Assembly: GCA_030684575.1 (NCBI GenBank)
Contig: JAUXVD010000008.1
Location: 496,001 to 560,000, forward strand
Direction: 5' to 3'
Origin: Nitrospirota bacterium
Lineage (GTDB): Bacteria > Nitrospirota > Nitrospiria > Nitrospirales > Nitrospiraceae
DNA: 64,000 nucleotides
A model generated the notes under the pieces. The model did not search any database. It was not told the origin of the DNA and saw nothing but the letters and a program-made list of their open reading frames with translations. Below are positions 1 through 7,847 of this stretch, in pieces; position 1 is the first letter of the stretch, and every line of letters begins with the position of its first letter. The position numbers and the translations under genes were made by a program.

Positions 1-985
1 TGACCTGGCGCTGACGGTTGCGGATTTTTCAACTCTCCCGACACGGTGCCGATTTGTGGCGTTCATCCCACAGTGGGATTTTCTGGCTTTTCTTGCGAAG
101 GAGGGCGCTCGATATCCGGGCTTTCACTTGCTGATGCAGGCAGACGTGACGGGCCTGATTGAAGAGGCCGGCTCAGTGGTGGGACTCAAGGCAAACACAC
201 AGGGCGGTCCGATCGAGGTGCGTGCAAGTCTTGTCGTGGGAGCGGACGGGCGGCACTCGACTGTTCGCAAGGAGGCTGGCTTGTCGGTGGAAGAGTTCGG
301 CGCGCCCATGGATGTCCTATGGTTCTGTCTGCCCAGGAGGCCAAGCGATTCGGCAGATCCTATCGGTCGGTTCGATGCAGGGCGTATCTTTATCATGTTG
401 AACCGCGGCGACTATTGGCAATGTGGCTTCGTGATTGCGAAAGGCTCGTTGGAACAGATCCGGGCCAACGGGCTGCCAGCGTTTCGTGATGCGGTTGCAC
501 AACTCGCGCCGTTCATGGCCGATCGTGTCGATGAACTTCAGGACTGGGAGCCGATCAAGTTACTGACGGTTCAAGTCGACCGGTTACGACAATGGTATCG
601 TTCCGGTCTCCTCTGTATCGGCGATGCGGCACATGCCATGTCTCCGGTCGGTGGCATCGGGATCAATCTGGCAATCCAGGATGCGGTTGCGACGGCAAAT
701 CTGCTGACTGCGCCGTTACGGATCGGAAACCTGACAACCCGGGATCTCCAACTGGTACAGCAACGGCGGGAATGGCCGACCCGCATGACGCAATGGATGC
801 AGCTCGCGGTTCAGAATCGCGTCATTCGGCCGGTCCTCACCCAATCGGGTAAACTTTCTCCGCCTTTCGCCGTCCGGCTGATCGCGCGGTTTCCCTTTCT
901 CCGCCGGATTCCTGCCCGGATGATCGGACTCGGATTCCGGCCGGAGCATGTGCAAACATCTGCCGCCGAGACCGCACCGGTGTGA
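1..985 (+). CDS. FAD-dependent monooxygenase (UbiH/PHBH-like), 5' end outside window
   Basis: The reading frame is open from base 2 to the stop at 983-985, so the start lies upstream of the window; the first in-frame start codon inside is a GTG at 56, but the residues before it (ending in a PQW motif just after) fit the family and should be coding. Two FAD signatures of class A flavoprotein monooxygenases are visible: GADGRHSTVR near bases 237-269 and GDAAHAMSP near 619-645, followed by GGIGINLAIQDA. Such enzymes hydroxylate aromatic or polyprenyl substrates using NAD(P)H and O2; the substrate cannot be told here. It converges on the next gene with only six bases between stops. Confidence 0.85.
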   Translation, partial: DLALTVADFSTLPTRCRFVAFIPQWDFLAFLAKEGARYPGFHLLMQADVTGLIEEAGSVVGLKANTQGGPIEVRASLVVGADGRHSTVRKEAGLSVEEFGAPMDVLWFCLPRRPSDSADPIGRFDAGRIFIMLNRGDYWQCGFVIAKGSLEQIRANGLPAFRDAVAQLAPFMADRVDELQDWEPIKLLTVQVDRLRQWYRSGLLCIGDAAHAMSPVGGIGINLAIQDAVATANLLTAPLRIGNLTTRDLQLVQQRREWPTRMTQWMQLAVQNRVIRPVLTQSGKLSPPFAVRLIARFPFLRRIPARMIGLGFRPEHVQTSAAETAPV

Positions 986-991
986 GGCAGG

Positions 992-2596
992 CTAGAAGGG
1001 GGAGAAACGGCGTGACGAACGGAGAATTTCCCGTGCGGCATTCGCACCGGCTATGCCCATGACTCCTCCGCCCGGATGGGCGGCGGCTCCGCAGAGATAG
1101 AGCCCATGGATTGGAGTCCGGTAATCGGCGAATCCCGGCACAGGCCTGCAGGCAAAGAGCTGGTTCAGCGTCATCGCTCCCTGGAAAATATTTCCACCTG
1201 TCAGGTTGAAGGTTCGTTCGAGATCGAGTGGCGTCAGGACTTGGCGGGCGAGCACGGCACGCTGAAAGTTCGGCGCGTACTCGTTCAAGAGGGCGAAACA
1301 GCGATCGGCGAAACTCTCTCGTAGGTCGTCCCAGGTGGCGCCCCGTAATTTGTAGGGGGCATATTGCACGAAGATCGACATGAGATGTTGGCCCGGCGGG
1401 GCCACCGTGGGATCCACGACCGAGGGAATGGTACATTCCAGAATAGGCCGTTGCGAGGGGTGCCCGTACTTGGCCTCGTCGAACGCCCGTTCAATGTAAT
1501 CCAGGTCAGGGCTGATATGGATAGTCCCGCGATGGTGCGGGCCCGGCTCCAGCCCCGGGCAGGCGAGAAAGTCCGGCAGTTCACTCAGCGCGACATTAAT
1601 CTTCATCGAGGCGCTGTCGTAGTTGATCCGACTGACGGCGTCTGAGAATTCTGCTGGAAGCTGCTTCGCATCCAGCAGGCGGGTGAAGGTGACCTGCGCA
1701 TCCGCATTGCTGGCGACGACCGGCGCATAACATGCTTCTCCGCTGGCCAAGGCCACGCCTCGAACGGTGCCGTCACTCACGAGAATTCTTGCCACCTCTG
1801 CCTCGCAACGGATCTCAACCGTGAGGTCGCGTGCGGCCTTCGCTAAGGATTGGGTGATCCCGCCCATGCCGCCTTCCACATAACCCCAGACGCCTCTTTT
1901 TCCGTTCGTTTCTCCCATCACATGATGGAAGAGGACGTAGGCGGTGCCGGGCGTCGAGGGAGAAGCCATCGCCCCGATGACGGCATCGGTCGCAAGCGTA
2001 GCCTTGAGTTCCTCCGATTCAAACCAGCGATCCAGAATCTGCCGCGCGGGGGCGGTGAGGATCTCGAAGGCTTCGCTCATGGCGGGCCCCATGGCCTGGA
2101 AGGGTTTTCCTACTTGGTACAGAGTCCAGAGGTCTCGCAGCCCCGGCTTCGCCAGATTCGGAGGCCGCATCGTCAGCAGCGGTTCAAGGACCGTTGCCAT
2201 TCGTTCGAGCATGGCTTCATAGGCCGGGTAGGCGTTCGCATCCTTGAGACTGAATTTCGCGATCTGCCGATGGTTCAGCGCGGGATCGGGGCCGAGCAAG
2301 AGATGTCTGCCATCGGGGAAGGGCGTGAACGAGGAGGGATTGCGTTCAAGAATCTTCAGTCCGTAGGACTGGAGGCCAAGATCCTGGATGATCTCTTTCC
2401 GGAAGAGGCTGTTCACATACGCGGCTGTGGAGACCTTGAAACCGGGGAAGGTTTCTTCCGTGACGCAGGCGCCGCCGACGATGTAGCGACGTTCCAGCAC
2501 CAGGACTTTCCAGCCGGCCTTGGCCAGGTAGCAAGCTGTGACCAATCCATTGTGACCGGCGCCAACGATGATCGCGTCGTAGCGTGTTTCTCTCAT
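992..2596 (-). CDS. Phytoene desaturase-like FAD oxidoreductase (CrtI/PYROXD2 family)
   Basis: 534-residue flavoprotein. Residues 9-37 form an N-terminal Rossmann FAD site with GAGHNG (12-17) and the acidic end of the second strand (LERR). A C-terminal FAD-contact segment reads LYLCGAAAHPGGG around residue 500, followed by GIAGANAAR. This arrangement is shared by carotenoid desaturases/isomerases and the PYROXD2-type amine-oxidase-like proteins; the overall text is nearer PYROXD2 than a classical CrtI, so carotenoid synthesis is not certain. No carotenoid genes are adjacent. An R1 repeat starts only 11 bases upstream of the start codon, so its promoter must lie inside or beyond the repeat. 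Confidence 0.8.
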   Translation of the reverse strand: MRETRYDAIIVGAGHNGLVTACYLAKAGWKVLVLERRYIVGGACVTEETFPGFKVSTAAYVNSLFRKEIIQDLGLQSYGLKILERNPSSFTPFPDGRHLLLGPDPALNHRQIAKFSLKDANAYPAYEAMLERMATVLEPLLTMRPPNLAKPGLRDLWTLYQVGKPFQAMGPAMSEAFEILTAPARQILDRWFESEELKATLATDAVIGAMASPSTPGTAYVLFHHVMGETNGKRGVWGYVEGGMGGITQSLAKAARDLTVEIRCEAEVARILVSDGTVRGVALASGEACYAPVVASNADAQVTFTRLLDAKQLPAEFSDAVSRINYDSASMKINVALSELPDFLACPGLEPGPHHRGTIHISPDLDYIERAFDEAKYGHPSQRPILECTIPSVVDPTVAPPGQHLMSIFVQYAPYKLRGATWDDLRESFADRCFALLNEYAPNFQRAVLARQVLTPLDLERTFNLTGGNIFQGAMTLNQLFACRPVPGFADYRTPIHGLYLCGAAAHPGGGVMGIAGANAAREILRSSRRFSPF

Positions 2597-2607
2597 GCCT
2601 ATTCCTG

Positions 2608-2731
2608 CAGGACGCTGAAACAGTCCACCAGCATCGTTCTCGGCTCATCAAAATCCTCAACGTACCCCTTGGGGTACGCCTCCGGTTTCGACAGCCTGCG
2701 GCCTTGCTGTGTGGCCATTTTGAGCGTCCTG
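2608..2731 (+). repeat. R1 dispersed hairpin element, copy A
   Basis: Ends are CAGGACGCT and AGCGTCCTG, a perfect 9-base terminal inverted repeat. The centre has GTACCCC/GGGGTAC around two bases. Shared inner blocks with other copies include GTTCTCGGCTC, ATCCTCAACGTA and TGCGGCCTTGCTG. It fills most of the 328-bp spacer between the divergent genes at 2596 and 2925; the remaining 190 bases hold only the ribosome site of the + gene (GAAAGGAGAA). Confidence 0.8.
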
Positions 2732-2924
2732 TATGGGCCGTCCTGCTGTGCTTACGGTCGCAGTGTACATCACCAGGTTATGGACATGAAATGGAGTCTG
2801 GTGTTCCATGAGTCCTCGATGACGAGGACGAACGAGTGCACGGCTTGCGTCCTTTTCCGGATGTCTCCGTCTATAGAAATGAGGGGAGGCATGGTGCCTC
2901 CCATTCATTCGAAAGGAGAACCTC

Positions 2925-3371
2925 ATGAGACCCCATCTATCTCTTGATGTACGCAACGTGCCTGCTTCGGTGGCGTTCTATCAGAAAGTGTTTGGTGTCG
3001 CGCCGCAGAAACAGACGACAGACTATGCCAAGTTCGATCTGAGGGAGCCGGCGTTGAATTTCTCGTTGGTGTCATCTCCAGAGAGGGTCAGCAGGGTGAA
3101 CCATCTCGGTCTCGAAGTCGAATCGGTGGATGAGATTGCAGGGTGGAAACAACGGCTGCAAGAACAGGGCATTCTGGCAAAGGTTGAAGCGGATATCGCC
3201 TGTTGTTTTGCGCGGCAGGACAAACTCTGGTTTTCCGACCCGGACGATAATGCCTGGGAGGTTTTTACCGTTCATGAGCAGTTGGAGGTGACAGGGCCAT
3301 TGACGCACACCGGCTGTTGTGTGCCGACGAGCAGTGGGGCGGCTCAGCCGGTTGCTTGCGCGGCGTCGTAA
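2925..3371 (+). CDS. arsI: ArsI/CadI-type Fe(II) dioxygenase (organoarsenical C-As lyase)
   Basis: 148-residue glyoxalase/VOC-fold protein. The three metal ligands of ArsI can be placed as H4, H60 and E112, and the paired cysteines that bind trivalent arsenic as C93-C94 (ACCFARQDK). The C-terminal tail (from about residue 120) carries more cysteines, as in known ArsI proteins. Family role: cleaves the carbon-arsenic bond of methylarsenite and trivalent aromatic arsenicals using O2. Ribosome site GAAAGGAG lies just before ATG. The next gene is a SigZ-like sigma factor 31 bases downstream, suggesting one transcript. CadI, named for cadmium induction, is the same family, so the inducer is open. 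Confidence 0.88.
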   Translation: MRPHLSLDVRNVPASVAFYQKVFGVAPQKQTTDYAKFDLREPALNFSLVSSPERVSRVNHLGLEVESVDEIAGWKQRLQEQGILAKVEADIACCFARQDKLWFSDPDDNAWEVFTVHEQLEVTGPLTHTGCCVPTSSGAAQPVACAAS

Positions 3372-3402
3372 GGGGCGTTACGGTATGGACCGAGAGTGAG
3401 GA

Positions 3403-4026
3403 GTGATGAACATGATGCCGGATAGTCAGCATCTCTGGGACGAGGTCCAAAGCGGGCTGCACGGCTTCATCCGGAAACGTGTGACCGATGAGGCGGCAGC
3501 CGAGGATCTTTCGCAGGAGGTCTTCATCCGGATGCAGCGAGGGCTTGAGGGTCTCAAGGACCAGAGCCGCCTCCTGCCGTGGATCTATCGGATTGCGCGG
3601 CATGTGATCATCGATTACTACCGTGTGCAAGATACGCATCCTGAGCGGCCGGCCGGTCTCGCGAGCGACCTTGAAACGTTGTATCCTGCGTCCCTGACTG
3701 TGAGATCGTCTGAGGATTCCGGTCAACTTCGCAGGGAGTTGGCCGGCTGCCTCCGCCCTATGATTGCGCGGCTATCCGAGGATTATCGGCAGGCGGTGAC
3801 CCTGATCGATCTTGAGGGGTTGGCGCAGCATGAGGCGGCAGCCAGACTTGGGTTGACGGTCTCGGGGATGAAGTCACGTGTCCAACGGGGTCGGCGGCAA
3901 TTGCGAGAGATGCTGGAGGCCTGTTGCGCGATTGCCCTCGATCGGCGTCGAGGGGTGGCCGATTACGACGTGCGGGATCGTTCGTGCCGAGACCGACCTC
4001 GTTGTTCTAGCAGGCTGCTGAAATAA
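3403..4026 (+). CDS. sigZ: SigZ-like ECF RNA polymerase sigma factor
   Basis: 207 residues. Region 2 is visible near residues 10-65 (DEAAAEDLSQEVFIRM, then LPWIYRIARHVIIDYYR) and region 4 near 120-170 (LEGLAQHEAAARLGLTV, MKSRVQRGRRQLREML), then the SigZ-type cysteine pair (EACCAIALD). Known family role: alternative sigma factor of uncertain stimulus; no anti-sigma gene follows. The last five codons and the stop overlap a short R1 fragment (4008-4024), so the present C-terminus may have been changed by insertion or decay of that element. Position directly behind arsI suggests a link to arsenical or metal stress. Confidence 0.85.
   Translation: MMNMMPDSQHLWDEVQSGLHGFIRKRVTDEAAAEDLSQEVFIRMQRGLEGLKDQSRLLPWIYRIARHVIIDYYRVQDTHPERPAGLASDLETLYPASLTVRSSEDSGQLRRELAGCLRPMIARLSEDYRQAVTLIDLEGLAQHEAAARLGLTVSGMKSRVQRGRRQLREMLEACCAIALDRRRGVADYDVRDRSCRDRPRCSSRLLK
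4008..4024 (+). repeat. R1 element fragment at the sigZ stop codon
   Basis: GCAGGCTGCTGAAA matches the left end of R1 (GCAGGATGCTGAAA) with one change. No matching right end follows, so this is either a remnant or a chance match. Confidence 0.4.
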
Positions 4027-4487
4027 TTTTCTTGCCCGCTATGAATGTGCCTCCACATCCTCTTTGCCCAGAGACCTGCATCTTCACCTGCTGCGTAAAA
4101 CATATTTCGTGGATAGGCGGAGTGGCTCGTTCATCGTATCAAGCTCGGACACCCAACCTGTAATCGTTCTCTGATCCTGCGCTCGGCCATCTGATTTTTC
4201 CGGATCCATCATTCCTGTCTCAGTCGTAATCTGCCTAATCGCTCGGCAGATTATTCCTGTTCAGCGCCTGAATGGTTCACCGCGAGTTGAACCAATCATG
4301 AGAATTCAGGGCAAACAGCACCGGCCAGGTGCGGCATACCCTTTGCGATATCGGCCAAGCACCACGGGATGATCGCGCAGATCGCTCGCGGGAGACCTGC
4401 GAGCGCGCCATCGATCCGCACGGCGTACAAGGCGGCGGCACGTGGGCGCTCTTCTCTCATGCTCGTAACGAGTCCCAAGGAGGATCG
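4027..4487. other. 461-bp intergenic stretch without a convincing gene
   Basis: Apart from a 9-bp hairpin (4227-4253) and a weak palindrome GGTTCA...TGAACC near 4274, I see no coding signal. An in-frame extension of the next gene reaches back to 4329 but has no ribosome site or family similarity. Confidence 0.5.
4227..4253 (+). terminator. Hairpin, probable terminator of arsI-sigZ
   Basis: TAATCTGCC and GGCAGATTA pair perfectly over nine bases around a nine-base loop, followed by TTCCTGTT. It lies 200 bases beyond the sigZ stop, so a shorter transcript end is also possible. Confidence 0.4.
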
Positions 4488-6065
4488 ATGATTCCCGTAC
4501 TCGCCCCGTTGCCGCAGGAGGTTGCAGTTGTTATGGCCCTCTTCCAGGAGTTTCTTGCAGCTCACGCCGATCCTGATGGTGGCCAGCATCTGCACGATCT
4601 CTATGCCGACGACGCGCCGGTTGCGTTCGACGGACGTTTATGCAGAAAAGGTGACACGGATCGAGAGGCGTTCGCGCAGGCACACCGTCATGCCTGTACG
4701 CAGGGCATCGGGAAATTGCCGGTGTTTGAACGCGTCGATCTGCTTGCGGGCAACGTGGAAACGGATGCCAGCTTGGCGGTCGGGTGGTTCAACGTTTTCG
4801 AATCGGGCGATGGCCGGGCCGCGACCGTGGGGTTGGGTGCTCGACATGAGGGTGGGCAATGGCGCGTGGGCTGGTGCATCGTTGCGCCCGCTATCCAGGA
4901 CTGGTCCTATCGCCAGGGGCGGTTGCAGACGCTGGCAGAATATCCTTGGATGCTCTCCGACGTACCAGTCCTGTCGCGGAGTGCGCTCGATGCGTCCTAC
5001 GGCCGTCTGTTCCGGCAGTCGGACGCGCAGTTGAGCTTTCTGCCAGAGGCGCGCTTTAGCTGCCATATGAGCGGGGCCTGCTGTAAATTCGATTACAGTA
5101 TTGCTGTGCCTCCCGCCGCCCAAGTCCTGATCGATGCCATTCCCTGGGAAGAGATTCAGCCTGCACTCATGGGCACGAAATTGGATGTACGCACCGACGG
5201 TCAGTTGCAACTGAAGGAGAACCGCGAGACCTGCCGATTTTTGGGTGAACATTGTCAGTGCTTGATTCACAAGACCCTGGGCCGCCAACCGTTTGGACCC
5301 TGTGCCGTTTTCCCCTTTGCGTTTACGCAGACTCCGGAAGGTGTGGCGGTGACGACGAGTCTGGTGTGTGGCAGCGTGAGAAACCGGTTGGGCCCTGCAT
5401 TGGCAGCGCGTCAAGACGATGTGCGTGAGCGCCTGTTCCTCGCCCCGATGCGGAGTCCGAACGGGTTTCGTCTCGCGCCTGGCCTGGACATCCCATGGGA
5501 ATCGTTCCGCCAGATCGAAACGATTTTGCTCGACCTGCTGGAGAACTCGCAGGTGCCGCTCCGTCAGCGTCTCTACGCGGGCAACCGGTTGCTGGATGCC
5601 TTGCGCAGGAACGCACCGATCGATGTGGGGGCGTGGCTGGAGGAACCTCCGGGCCACTTGCCCGATGCGTATCGTGAGACGCTGCGAACCTACCTCGCTA
5701 AGATTTTTGCCTGGGACCGGCGAGGTTTCGCCAGTTTGCCGCAGGGCATGTCGCTGGATCACCCCCACGATCGGGTGTGGGAGGAGTCGGTCGTGGTGGA
5801 CATACTCAGAAACCTTCAGTTTTCCAAGACCTATTCCTATCCTTACGATCTCACCACCGCCCACAATATGTCGATTCTGCTGTCCGTGCTGGCCGGTATC
5901 ATGCAGGCAGCGTTCGAGGGCCCGCTCCCTGACGAGCTGTGGCAGGAACTCGCCGCATTGGGCGGGCATGGGTTACTGGCGTCGTTGCTGCCAGAGTCCG
6001 CGCCTCAGGAGCTCAAAGAATTTTTAGGGTCGAGCGAGTTCGGTCAGTGGGCGCTGTGGTACTGA
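4488..6065 (+). CDS. YkgJ-type cysteine-cluster protein with N-terminal NTF2-like domain
   Basis: 525 residues from the ATG at 4488, chosen because AAGGAGG lies seven bases upstream; the open frame continues back to 4329 without a better start. Residues 15-140 look like an NTF2/SnoaL-type fold (HDLYADDAPVAFDGR, VGLGARHEGGQWRVGW). A YkgJ-type (formerly UPF0153) metal-binding cluster follows, with C192, C198 and C199 (CHMSGACCKF) and later TCRFLG, CQCLIH and FGPCAVFPF. The C-terminal 220 residues are helical and unassigned. YkgJ proteins are thought to bind zinc or an iron-sulfur centre; the function is unknown. Converges on the transglycosylase gene. Confidence 0.75.
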   Translation: MIPVLAPLPQEVAVVMALFQEFLAAHADPDGGQHLHDLYADDAPVAFDGRLCRKGDTDREAFAQAHRHACTQGIGKLPVFERVDLLAGNVETDASLAVGWFNVFESGDGRAATVGLGARHEGGQWRVGWCIVAPAIQDWSYRQGRLQTLAEYPWMLSDVPVLSRSALDASYGRLFRQSDAQLSFLPEARFSCHMSGACCKFDYSIAVPPAAQVLIDAIPWEEIQPALMGTKLDVRTDGQLQLKENRETCRFLGEHCQCLIHKTLGRQPFGPCAVFPFAFTQTPEGVAVTTSLVCGSVRNRLGPALAARQDDVRERLFLAPMRSPNGFRLAPGLDIPWESFRQIETILLDLLENSQVPLRQRLYAGNRLLDALRRNAPIDVGAWLEEPPGHLPDAYRETLRTYLAKIFAWDRRGFASLPQGMSLDHPHDRVWEESVVVDILRNLQFSKTYSYPYDLTTAHNMSILLSVLAGIMQAAFEGPLPDELWQELAALGGHGLLASLLPESAPQELKEFLGSSEFGQWALWY

Positions 6066-6094
6066 GCGGTCTTCTGTCAGGCCATGCTCGCGTC

Positions 6095-7345
6095 TTACTG
6101 GGTAGGGCTTTCCGACGAGTTGATGAAGGCCTTGCGGTAGCCGGTCACTTTTCCCAAGTACTGTCGGGTCTCTTCGTAGGGCAGCTTTTCACGCAATTGG
6201 TCATAGACGGCGGCTGGTTGGAGTGAGTTGATCTGGTTGATGGCCTCGGTACGGGTACGCGAAAACGTACGGAAGACGTTGCCTGCTCCGGTGTTGTAGG
6301 CCGCAATGACACAGTATTCGCGCGAGACATTGTGGGCCACGCTTTCTAGCTGATTGAACATCAACACATTCAAATAGGCGGTGCCCAATTCGAGGTTGTT
6401 GGCGGGGTCAAACAGGTACTCCCGCGTCGGAGTCACATCCTGGCCTTTCGCCTTCCGATAGGCTTCTCGCCCACCGCTGGTGGGGACGAGCTGCATGAGT
6501 CCATAGGCCGGGGCCGAGCTGACGGCATAGGGGTTGAAGTTGCTCTCGGTGCGGATGACGGCGAACACCAGGCTGGGGCTGATGCGATATTGCTCGGCGA
6601 ACTGATGCACCAGCGTCCGGTACTTGTCCGCCTGCTTCACGGCGAGATTGGACACCATCGGGATCTTGACGTAGTGAGCCGTCTTCTTGGCCCCATCCTG
6701 GTCGATCACCCGCGTCGAAGACTTCTTTTCAAGAATATAGGCGGCAAAGGGCTCGGCCTCTGCCGGTGTGCGCACCGGCTTACGCTGCTGATCGAGAACC
6801 AGGCCGTATAAGTAGGGCATTTTGTCGCCGGTGAGGACGATTTCTTTGTCGGAAAACAAATCGACTGCGCGGGGATCCTCCGGCGTCAGAATCGTCGTGA
6901 CCAGGGCATTCTTGAGGCTGCGTTGGGGGTCTTGCTCGTCGAGGGTTTCGACCAGGATCTCGCCTGCGTCAAAGTCGACGATCGCCCGGCTCTTGTAGTT
7001 CTGCGTGTACTTCACATATTTCTTTTGTTCGGGCAGTTTGACTTCCTCCTTGCCCCAGGTCTTTCCGACATTCACCCCGAGGGCGGCAAGGAGCGTCTCG
7101 AAGTCCTTTTTTGCCGCGCGCAGATCTCTGATGAGGGCTTCCGGATCGCGCGCATACTGCTCGATACGTTGCTTCGCGACCTGCGCCGGATCCTTCCCCC
7201 CGGCGAGATCGATGACGGTCTGGCCGGTCCGGCTCCTCGTGACCCGTTCAGCAGCCGTAAGGATCTGGTCGGTCGTCTCACAGCCTGCTGTGGCGAAGGC
7301 AAGAGTGACGATCAGCAATGTGGCGAGCGAGGTGGGTGGGCGCAT
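6095..7345 (-). CDS. mltC: Membrane-bound lytic murein transglycosylase, MltC-like
   Basis: 416 residues from ATG 7345. The N-terminus is a lipoprotein signal (SLATLLIVTLAFATAGC), so the protein should be anchored to the outer membrane. Residues about 60-200 match an MltC-type N-terminal domain (DUF3393). The C-terminal SLT domain has the catalytic Glu in VIRTESNFNP, then YGLMQLVP and an AAYNTGAGN motif. It cleaves peptidoglycan with formation of anhydro-muropeptides. A GTG start at 7369 is the alternative: it overlaps the stop of a possible small gene upstream in a GTGA arrangement and would give a 30-residue signal. Neither start has a clear ribosome site. Confidence 0.87.
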   Translation of the reverse strand: MRPPTSLATLLIVTLAFATAGCETTDQILTAAERVTRSRTGQTVIDLAGGKDPAQVAKQRIEQYARDPEALIRDLRAAKKDFETLLAALGVNVGKTWGKEEVKLPEQKKYVKYTQNYKSRAIVDFDAGEILVETLDEQDPQRSLKNALVTTILTPEDPRAVDLFSDKEIVLTGDKMPYLYGLVLDQQRKPVRTPAEAEPFAAYILEKKSSTRVIDQDGAKKTAHYVKIPMVSNLAVKQADKYRTLVHQFAEQYRISPSLVFAVIRTESNFNPYAVSSAPAYGLMQLVPTSGGREAYRKAKGQDVTPTREYLFDPANNLELGTAYLNVLMFNQLESVAHNVSREYCVIAAYNTGAGNVFRTFSRTRTEAINQINSLQPAAVYDQLREKLPYEETRQYLGKVTGYRKAFINSSESPTQ

Positions 7346-7365
7346 GGGGGCATTGTACAGAATTT

Positions 7366-7644
7366 TCACGGGGCTACAAGTGTGTACTCGGCATCTTCAA
7401 GGAGGGCTGTGAGTATCTCGGCAAGATGTTCCAATTCAAACGTGACTTCGAGTCGATCTTCTGCGGGGCGCGCAATCTCGACCAGTCGCGCGCGTTGAAT
7501 CCCGCCTTGTAGACGTTCGACCAGTGGCTGGCTCAGAACAAGACTTATATTCCGCTCGAATAGTCCTCTCCTCATCTCGATCTCCCCAGCGAGGCCTTGC
7601 CCTCCGATCCAGGGCGGCAGGGCGGGTTCTCCCAGTCTGTACAT
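7366..7644 (-). CDS. Possible small hypothetical protein upstream of mltC
   Basis: 92 codons ending in a TGA that overlaps a GTG start of the transglycosylase frame, which would suit translational coupling. The C-terminal half is a plausible amphipathic helix (FELEHLAEILTALLEDAE). Against it: no clear ribosome site, GC at third positions lower than in the neighbours, and no family I recognise. If it is not a gene, 7346-7847 is a 500-bp spacer ahead of the hybrid kinase with no other visible feature. Confidence 0.35.
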   Translation of the reverse strand: MYRLGEPALPPWIGGQGLAGEIEMRRGLFERNISLVLSQPLVERLQGGIQRARLVEIARPAEDRLEVTFELEHLAEILTALLEDAEYTLVAP

Positions 7645-7847
7645 TTTCTGAATTACGTAGGTCTACCCAGTGTTTGGCGTTATATTTTTCCTGAGGGTAT
7701 CGTGTCAGCCCTTTCCGCCATTTCCTCGACTGTCTTCTGCGAGGAAAGATCGTGGAATGGCTGGAGCATGACGATTTTGCATCGATAGCAGAATAGGCCG
7801 ACGGCGATATTCTCGAAGAACGTTTCTCTCTACCGGTGATGTAACGC

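Noticed and set aside
1850-2947. 365-codon open frame on the + strand
   Set aside because: It is antisense to the CrtI-like gene and runs through an R1 repeat and the arsI start; composition is that of a shadow frame.
4638-5969. 443-codon open frame on the - strand
   Set aside because: Antisense to the NTF2-YkgJ gene, which has a strong ribosome site and recognisable cysteine cluster.
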